Shown one piece after another: positions 57,252 through 64,000 of a stretch of DNA of 64,000 bases (its first letter is position 1; each line of letters starts with the position of its first letter). Under the pieces are notes generated by a model that did not search any database, had not been told where the DNA came from, and was given only the letters and a program-made list of their open reading frames with translations. Location: positions 62,001 to 126,000 of the forward strand of contig JAKSZP010008003.1 of the NCBI GenBank assembly GCA_022478985.1. Direction: 5' to 3'. The DNA is from Massospora cicadina. Its lineage: Eukaryota; Entomophthoromycota; Entomophthoromycetes; Entomophthorales; Entomophthoraceae. The translations under genes and the position numbers were made by a program.

Positions 57252-58431
57252 TCAGCGAATTGGCATACGGCTTTCAATTACCTTCCAGTGGTGGTCACAA
57301 TTGACGCAGGTTACAAACGTCGTCATGGGCTCGTCGGCCGAGCGCGTCTGCTTTTGAAAGTAGGTGCACTTCCTTTGCTTGCACTTCCCGCATTTAAACA
57401 TGTCCGTCTCGGCTTGGGCAGAGGCAGCCCCCTGCGACTTAAACAGGCTGGTTTTCCTCATATCTTCAAGTTGTTTCTTCTTGGACTCCGAAGCGAGTTG
57501 CTAAATGGGTTTAATTAAAGATGGTGAGCAAGGAAACAAACCTCCGAAGTCATAACGCAAAGCTGGGATACGGGAAGCGTTTTAGCGATCACCCTCTCAT
57601 TGAGCTCTGGGTTTTTTAAATCTCGAAGATTAAAGTTCAAGGTGGTGATTCGGGACCGGTAGGCTTCGTTAACCCCTCCACAGTTGCCAAACACCGTGCT
57701 CTCAATTTCACAAGCCAGCGGGAGAAGGATGCTGCCATCTTGAAAGAAATACATCAGCTTTGAAGTTTAACTAAGGTGCACTAAATACTTCATATTAAAC
57801 AAAAAATTACCAATAGTGTTTCCAAGGGCCAAAGCAGAATACAGGATGCCGCAGACTTTTTCACGGTAGGGGTCATCTAAGGCTGGCACCTTTAAGCCAT
57901 CTCCGGTGGGCGTTCGTTCCTTTGGACGAGTCGGCTGTGCTAAAGGTTTGGCGACAACCACTGTTTTAGCAGGTTGGGGAGTGGGTTTAGTCGATACGTT
58001 AGCGCTAGAAAGCTTTCCAGTGCCTAAAAATCATTATATACTCTGATTACGCGCTCCAAAATACCAGAGGAGCTATCGGTCGAATCATTTTTGGCGAGAG
58101 CCTTTGCCCCTTGCTGGATGTCGGCTTTCCATTTTATGATGATCTTCTTGGCGAGCTCTGCACTCTCGCCATTCAGCTTTTGGCGAAGCTTATTAACAAA
58201 AAGGCCGATTCCAGTGGTCTAACTTATAAGCCAAAGCAAAAACACTCGTTTACCCTCAAAATCGATTCGGAGACTGTAATTTTACCAATGTGGTTCAAAG
58301 TAGTTACAATTTCCTTTGGCATCAATAGAGGAACAAAAAGCTCAAAATACCTTGATGTTTCCATCTTCAAGACGTTCGGTGAGAAGCTCGCGAGCCTTGT
58401 TCAAAGCCTTCACCCTTTCAAGCTCAGACAT
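57252..58431 (-). CDS. DST1: Transcription elongation factor TFIIS
   Basis: Nuclear factor that rescues backtracked RNA polymerase II by stimulating transcript cleavage. Six exons: 58431-58351, 58273(or 58274)-58254, 58218-58065, 58023-57811, 57738-57542, 57500-57252; 304 residues, the usual length. Residues 1-85: N-terminal LW domain ([27 protein letters not shown]). About 138-245: polymerase-binding domain II ([33 protein letters not shown]). 259-290: zinc ribbon, Cys259/262/287/290, with [12 protein letters not shown] holding the catalytic Asp278-Glu279. Introns 2-5 are GT-AG, 35, 41, 72 and 41 bases. Intron 1 is off by one base: frame and family alignment (NIK-V-SES) need AAG|GTC, but canonical GT-AG splicing drops one base. 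Start chosen at the first Met of the LW domain. Confidence 0.93.
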
Positions 58432-58767
58432 GGTATGCAATTTAAGCAAATAGAAACCAAAGTAAAGTGGATAAGGAACTTCTAAGCAAACCGATTTAAA
58501 TGAGTAGATTAACCTAATAATCAGCTCGCCCTCTAAACAAGTTTTGCAATCGCTGGTCTCGCAAGCTCTAATGGTACTAACGATAGCACAATTTGAGGCG
58601 ACTAAAAAACATACATACAGGTCGAATTGATAACCTCTTTCTTTTTCAAAGTCGGTTAAAAATCGGATTTTATTTTGCAGCCTATCCGTGTCCCATTTAA
58701 GTATTTTAAACGAATAAGAAGCGAATGGCGCCCATTTGATATACCTAACCTTAATATATTCTAAGCA
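58432..58767 (-). other. ATG-less open frame directly upstream of and in frame with TFIIS
   Basis: 112 codons without a stop run into the TFIIS start (for example KWDTDRLQNKIRFLTDFEKE, and KSVCLEVPYPLYFGFYLLKL just before it). It contains no Met codon. It could be 5' leader or promoter, or an unannotated 5' exon. Part of it (58614-58630) is repeated inverted at 59515-59531, favouring repeat-derived DNA. Confidence 0.3.
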
Positions 58768-59090
58768 TTATCCATTTGAGTCGTTAGCCAATCAATCAAA
58801 GTGCCAGATCCCAACTTGCGATAACAAATTTATGCTCGGTTTCAATGAAGGCCCCCAAGCCAATGATTTACCAAATAAGCTTTCAAAACCTGTCAACTTT
58901 CTGATCTGCCGCCACCGCCCAAGGTTCCTCAACCGAAACCAGAAAAATAAAAGTATAAACCAGCGGCAATTTAAAAACCAACCTTCAAGCAATAAACCCT
59001 CTTTATTTACAAGACTAGCCGAGTTACACAGCGCTACTTAAATTGATAATTTATCAGACGTTTGTATAGATTAATTTAGACTTTATATTA
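58768..59090. other. Short intergenic stretch, no supported gene
   Basis: Open on both strands over about 200-300 bases (plus 58736-59041), but without recognisable motifs; lies inside the inverted-repeat interval. Confidence 0.25.
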
Positions 59091-59094
59091 TAAA

Positions 59095-59480
59095 TAACCA
59101 CCAAACCGATTAGCCAAAACCATTGAACATTTCAAATCAATCAAATTATCAACCACTCGGCCAAAACTATTGAACCAGTTAAATTTACCATTTACCACCA
59201 AGCACCGGCCAAAAGCGGTTGAGCCTATCGAATCAATCAAAAAACCCAGCAACCACTCAGCCGATACCAGTTAGATTTACCATATCAATCAAATAACCAT
59301 TAACCGCTCGGTCAGAAATCAGTTAGATCCATTGTTGAATCAATAAAAAAACCATCAACCAAACGCCAAATCTAGTTTATATATCTAATCAACCAATCAC
59401 CAACTGCTTACTAAAACCATTGAGACTATTATTATTAATTTAACCAAATAACCACCAACCACTTGGCAAAAAACTCATGT
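59095..59480. repeat. Degenerate ~52-bp minisatellite (forward)
   Basis: About eight units sharing CAACCACTCGGCCAAAAC, CATTGAACC and AATCAATCAAA words at 40-60 base spacing. Divergent copies, so old. Confidence 0.65.
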
Positions 59481-59630
59481 CAACTTGCTTTTTAACCGCC
59501 TTCGAAAAAGGTTCTCAATTCGACCTGTATGTTTTTTGACATGATATGTCCCATGGCTGGGGGGGTATGTTCAAGTATGAGATCATAACTGACGAGCCTA
59601 AATTACATGGATGTGGATTGTTTTTGCATA

Positions 59631-59895
59631 GGTTGACCAATAAAATCAACTAGATCTAAAATGAATTATTGTAGATGGTGATCAGTAAATTTAGTATAGG
59701 TTGACCAATCAAATCAACCAAATAAATAAAATGAGGTAATATAGATAGATATCTGAAAGTTTGTCATATAATTGACAGATAAAATCATCTAAATAATAAA
59801 AACTGAATAAGTAAAAACTGCCAACCTTATACCTGAAACATTGGACCAATCAAAGCAACTGAATAATTATATATATCATAGAATATTTGTGTCAA
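59631..59895. repeat. Second tandem array, ~70-bp units
   Basis: Four degenerate units beginning GGTTGACCAATAAAATCAAC (59631), GGTTGACCAATCAAATCAAC (59699), ATTGACAGATAAAATCATC (about 59771) and TTGGACCAATCAAAGCAAC (about 59842). Confidence 0.6.
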
Positions 59896-60200
59896 GTTTA
59901 TATGAGATTGGTAAGCAGTTTAGGAGGAGAGGTTGAAATAGACATGCCTATATAATATTTTTATTTATAAGATGATTTTCTAAACCACCATGACTATATG
60001 CTACCTAATTTAATATAAGTTTTAGTTGAGAGTATGTGACCGGAGATAATGCACTTGGGGCTACCTAATTTAATCTATATCAGATAGATTTTACTCTATC
60101 TACCTGCTGTCATACACAGTTTTATTTAAGCTATTCCAACCATTACTTAATATAACTATCTCAGTTAATTCTTTTAAAAAGCTAAATGACAAAGCACAAT

Positions 60201-60488
60201 GATTTTTTATTTTATTTGGGGTGGGCTGACCTGGGGATGATACTGCACCAATTAAGGGAATTAAAGAAATGGGAAAGGAGGATAAAACCTGGAAAACCTC
60301 CATGCGCAGCATATGATAGGCTAAGAACTCCATGGACTGCCTTTTCTATTTACTATCTTGGTTTGGGGCATTGGTGCGCAACGTCAACACAGTCAAAATT
60401 GTCCCCTACCCAAAATTTATCTACCAGGATTAAATCTCAGGGTGGCAGTGGTAGAGAGTCCATACTCTACCACTGGGGTATTCTCCCC
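60201..60488 (-). repeat. 288-bp tRNA-derived SINE with 14-bp duplication
   Basis: TGACAAAGCACAAT occurs exactly at 60187-60200 and 60489-60502. On the minus strand the element begins GGGGAGAATACCCCAGTGG, with an A-box-like CCAGTGGTAGAGT and a B-box-like GAGATTTAATCC, then an unrelated body, and ends GGTCAGCCCACCCCAAATA plus an A-rich tail. Long duplication, tRNA-like head and A-rich tail are diagnostic of SINEs. The tail matches the SINE at 38134-38266 although the heads differ. Confidence 0.85.
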
Positions 60489-61119
60489 TGACAAAGCACA
60501 ATAATAGTATCATATCATAACAGTAAATAAAATGTTATAAAAATTTCTACCAACCTCCAGGCTTAAGGCATATATAATGCACTTAAGCTTTTTATCATAA
60601 GGTAAAACTTAAAATCATTTTTTCATGATTGTTTGCACATAACTCTGAAACTATTAGACCAGTTTGAATGATCTTTAATTTTCAAAAAAAGTGAATGATT
60701 TCACTTAGGTCTCATTCTAATTTTGTAAGAAAAGGTTCAGTATCTGACCAGTAATTATTATTTATATTAAATGTATTGGAAGCAATATTGGTCTATTGTG
60801 AGTCTAGTTTATCACCAGATAAACTTGATTCCAACATTGATGGATTGATAGGCCAAATCAACCTTTTATCTTAATACATATAAAAATCATTGTGTGTATG
60901 TATGTATGAGATAAATTATCTCATGAATAGATAAACCAAAAATCACCAAACTTGTCACAAATACTCTATAAATTTAGGTAACAGTCATATACTATTATTT
61001 TAAAAAATGTTAATAATTTTATTAAAAGTAATATATAAGTTTAGAAAAAAGTATAAGATTCTAATGGCAACCATATAGTATTTTGTCTGAGCGTTTTAGT
61101 ATTATTTGTTTAATCTGAT

Positions 61120-61330
61120 AAGTAATTAGGTTTGATAAGCAGTTGGTAGTTTTTGGTTGATTTAATATTTCAACAATCAGTTTTTGCTGTGTGGTGGTTG
61201 GTGGATTTAGGTTGATTCGATGGGCTCAATAGTTTTAGGTAAGTGATTATAGTTTAGTAAATTTGATAGTGCAATTGATTTTTCTGGGTGATTGGAAGTT
61301 ATTGGTTGATTCAATAAAATTTGATTTCCT
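61120..61330. repeat. Minisatellite in inverse orientation
   Basis: TTTAGGTTGATTCGATGGGC, TCAATAGTTTTAGGTAAGTG and TTGGTTGATTCAATAAAA correspond to the reverse complement of the 59.1-59.5 kb units. Confidence 0.55.
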
Positions 61331-62480
61331 CTTAATTTTATTGATGGCCATCTAACCATATAAAAAATAATCTATTAAGATTATCTATAAATCTTAAACC
61401 TGAAAACAAGTATAGTCTAACTGAGCATTAATGAAAATTAAGCTAAAGATCTATTTACAAGAATATCATTGTGTTTATTTTTTTATTTGGTTTAAAACAA
61501 TTCTTCTCTCACTAAGCTCACTTCTTAAATCAAAAGTGACCAGAACAATACCAGAGAGAATATCCCACCTGCTAGCGTGTTACTGTGCCTATAGAAAAAT
61601 ACCCCACAGCAACTAACCCTAGTGAAAGTAGGACTTTCTGCTGTCAGTTTTAAGCACAAAGAAATGGACATCCTGCTTCCACTCCAGAAATTTTAATCAA
61701 TACTTAATAAAGTCCACCATGATGGTGAATAAATCCACCAGAAAACTTTCCACTGACTTTTCCCATAGGGATATCAGCATTGATGCCCACTTTCCTTAAA
61801 ACAAAATGTCACCTACTCCTGCACATAAGCAGCACAAAATTAAGTAATTAAAGAATTCTTTTTGAAGCACGCCAATATGGAAAATGACTCTGATGGCTCA
61901 CTTCTCAACACTGACGCACATGGTGCTGTTGGCAACAGTACATGATCACATCAGGGAAAATTAGCAACCTTCTCAGCATATACCACTCCTAGTATTTTTA
62001 AAACGTCACCAACAAGGGCACAAACCCCAGCAACACATACTGCAGCCCATCAGGGTTATGAGGACTTACCAATGGTAGAGTTACCATCTGCTGCCCCCTA
62101 GTAAGCCTACTGGACTTACCAAATAGAGTTCTAGGGGGTGCAGAAAAACTAAGCCTATTGGTCTTGGGGAAATTCCCTAGCAGATCTCAACCTGGAAGCA
62201 CAACCAAACACCCTCCAAAAGTGCCAGCCAAAAGTCCTGATGATGTTACTGTCACATTTAGGATCTGATTCTGACACAACTTGCACAGAATAATCACTTA
62301 ATTTGTTGGGTCAAATCCCCAAAAATCTTCAGTCAGGTCATGGCCACTTCCCACCAAAAAACAACCCACTTGCCCATCTAAATCACCGGGCTGTATCCCT
62401 GACAAATTTCAATCATTGAAGGGGACTCTTTCCACCCAACGTGTACTGCTCGCTCACCCAATTCATCAGACAGTAACACT
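61331..62480. other. No gene recognised
   Basis: A/T-rich to 61600, then more balanced sequence. A 61-codon open stretch at 61431-61616 has no family features. Confidence 0.3.
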
Positions 62481-62483
62481 GAG

Positions 62484-64000
62484 GTGGTATCAGTAGCTCA
62501 GGAACTGAATCTGATGTATCAGATAACCAGTCTAATTCATCAAAAATTAAAAATCAGGCCAGAGAGATCAACCACCACCACTGCGGTCAAGCCATCATCC
62601 AGAGCCCCCATCAAGTATACACCCATGCAAAAGAATATGCTCATGCATCATGAAATATCCACCTATGATATTAAGAAGTGGGAGGCACTTCAGTTCCTGT
62701 ACTCCACAGTGATTCAGTGGATTACAAAAAGCCATTATACCTACCATTGCTGCCATTTGGAAAGATCTTAAGTTCTTCGCTTGGGCTGTTAAACATTGGC
62801 TAGATACCCAAATCTCATTGGACATGGCAGTATTTTTCCAAATCATTGTTGATTCATACCAAAGATGCGCTCAAGTGGATGAAACTTCCAATCAATCACC
62901 AAACTATAGAGGCCACCATCTAAGGGAATCTGAAGCCCATGGATGCAAAAGCCTGGATGGAAGCTGGCACTGATCTCCACAACATGATGGAGTACACCAA
63001 AGCATGAGTACCATATAAATTCACCCAGGCTGTTAGGAGTTCAGGCCTTATACTGACAGAACTTAATACATATGTGAAACAATTTCCAAATGTTTCAACT
63101 GCCCTCAAACTGGGCTCACCATGCCCTTTCAATTGAAATAGCACTGGAATGATATAACACCATGTTCTCCCCTGAGGAAGCTCTACAATAGATTGCAGCT
63201 AGGTTCAAAGCTACTGAAGCCTTGCACTGGTCATATACCCATATTCCACTGGTGACTGCATCCAACCTGATAAAGGCAGGTTGGACAAAGGAGAATGCTG
63301 CGGAGTGGGGGCCCTTCTAGGATTAGTCACCAGAGAAGTCCATCAATTAGTGCACCAATTGGTTTGCCCTATTGAAAATAAAATACTGGTTCCAGGAAGG
63401 CTCCAGTATTGAGCAGGTTCAAGAGTGAGCAGATATGGGTTTAATGAAGCCAATCTATGAGACTCTTCATGGCCACGAATTCCCCATTTCAACATGGAAA
63501 ATCTAGAAGGACTTCACCACACTTTTCAAAGCAGCTGACTTGGATGCTGTGGGGTTCACACCTGAATCCGCCCAATCATGGATAGAACATGAGGTTTCTC
63601 CATAAGCAGCAGTAGCAAGGAAGGGGGTCACAACTCCCAACCACAGGTGTGACTGACTCAAAGTGGGCATTTGCATTGAAACCCTTTGTATCTGGAAACA
63701 GTAATTTCTGGAAACATCTGTTGCTGCACCTTATGCTGCTGAAGGCTTTGCTACCATGGAGGATTTTCAGTAGATGAAATGGATGTACCTGCTGCCATGG
63801 CAAGAATCTTCACTGATGGGGCTGGAACAGCATCATGGTGAGGGACTGATGCCAGTGTAACTCAATCACAATAGAGGCCTTTTAACAGTACCTGAATCTG
63901 ACGTGTGGGCCTGAAGCCGCCCTCCACTGGTACCATCTGGGATTTTTGCTAGCTGACGCCCTCAGCTGGCAAAACTTGGATATTGAGTGGCAAGGCCAGG
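62484..64000 (+). pseudogene. Decayed retroelement-like coding region, truncated by window end
   Basis: Plus-strand frames look protein-like but are full of stops. Early pieces: APIKYTPMQKNMLMHHEIST and WEALQFLYSTVIQWITKSHY, gag-like at best. Near the end: ARIFTDGAGTASW, resembling the catalytic start of RNase H (FTDxSxxxxG), and YHLGFLLADALSW, resembling HxPGxxNxxADALSR. That pairing suggests an RT-RNase H element unlike the gypsy families here, perhaps DIRS-like. No RT box was found. Weak. Confidence 0.3.

Noticed and set aside
57288..58485. Plus-strand ORFs at 57288-57518 and 58111-58485
   Set aside because: They are shadows of TFIIS exons on the other strand.
60430..60490. tRNA gene or terminator hairpin at the CAGTGGTAGAG inverted repeat
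   Set aside because: It is the tRNA-like head of the 288-bp SINE, defined by its 14-bp duplication.
1..64000. CRISPR arrays, bacterial operons or ribosomal RNA genes
   Set aside because: No regularly spaced identical repeats, Shine-Dalgarno-linked gene strings or rRNA motifs seen; all signals are eukaryotic.

Overview
This is eukaryotic DNA, most likely from a fungus with a large, AT-rich, transposon-filled genome. One conserved host gene is convincing: elongation factor TFIIS at 57.3-58.4 kb on the minus strand, with five introns of 35-77 bases. Almost everything left of 53.5 kb is a stack of decayed Ty3/gypsy LTR retrotransposons inserted into one another. The fungal assignment rests on the short introns, the element types and the TFIIS protein; the exact lineage cannot be read from the sequence.

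Layout. 1-5.3 kb: minus-strand chromovirus relic (element H) with chromodomain-like end, integrase, RNase H, split reverse transcriptase (RT) and protease. 6.4-6.7 kb: RT scrap of another gypsy element. 7.4-8.2 kb: an LTR related to family E. 9.7-17.5 kb: element B1 (+), split by a 1.5-kb solo LTR (family C). 18.05-37.04 kb: element A (+), bounded by a perfect CAGGG duplication and carrying solo LTR F1, a ~0.6-kb insert in RT, a SINE-like copy, the complete minus-strand element B2 (27.6-34.7 kb) and a 774-bp insert in its 3' LTR. 37.5-53.5 kb: element E (+), lacking RT, invaded by a SINE in its 5' LTR, by the complete minus-strand element D (39.7-49.2 kb) in gag, and by solo LTR F2 (perfect GTGGG duplication). 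53.5-57.2 kb: unassigned, with two weak gene candidates and a TTAA-bounded palindrome. 57.25-58.43 kb: TFIIS. 59.1-61.3 kb: two AT-rich minisatellites in opposite orientation flanking another tandem array and a 288-bp SINE with a 14-bp duplication. 62.5-64 kb: weak retroelement relic.

The most interesting observation is a gene-sized antisense reading frame in elements A, D and E. It lies between the end of pol and the polypurine tract, on the strand opposite gag-pol. The predicted peptides align with one another over several hundred residues although the families are otherwise well diverged. It even survives in E, which has lost RT. B1 and B2 lack it. I recognise no domain; the C-terminal part is hydrophobic.

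How the parts relate: B, D and E share nearly the same primer binding site, which in B1, B2 and E also contains the apparent gag start codon. Target-site duplications, where readable, give the nesting order: A is older than F1, B2 and the 774-bp insert; E is older than D, F2 and its SINE; B2 is older than the 834-bp insert within it.
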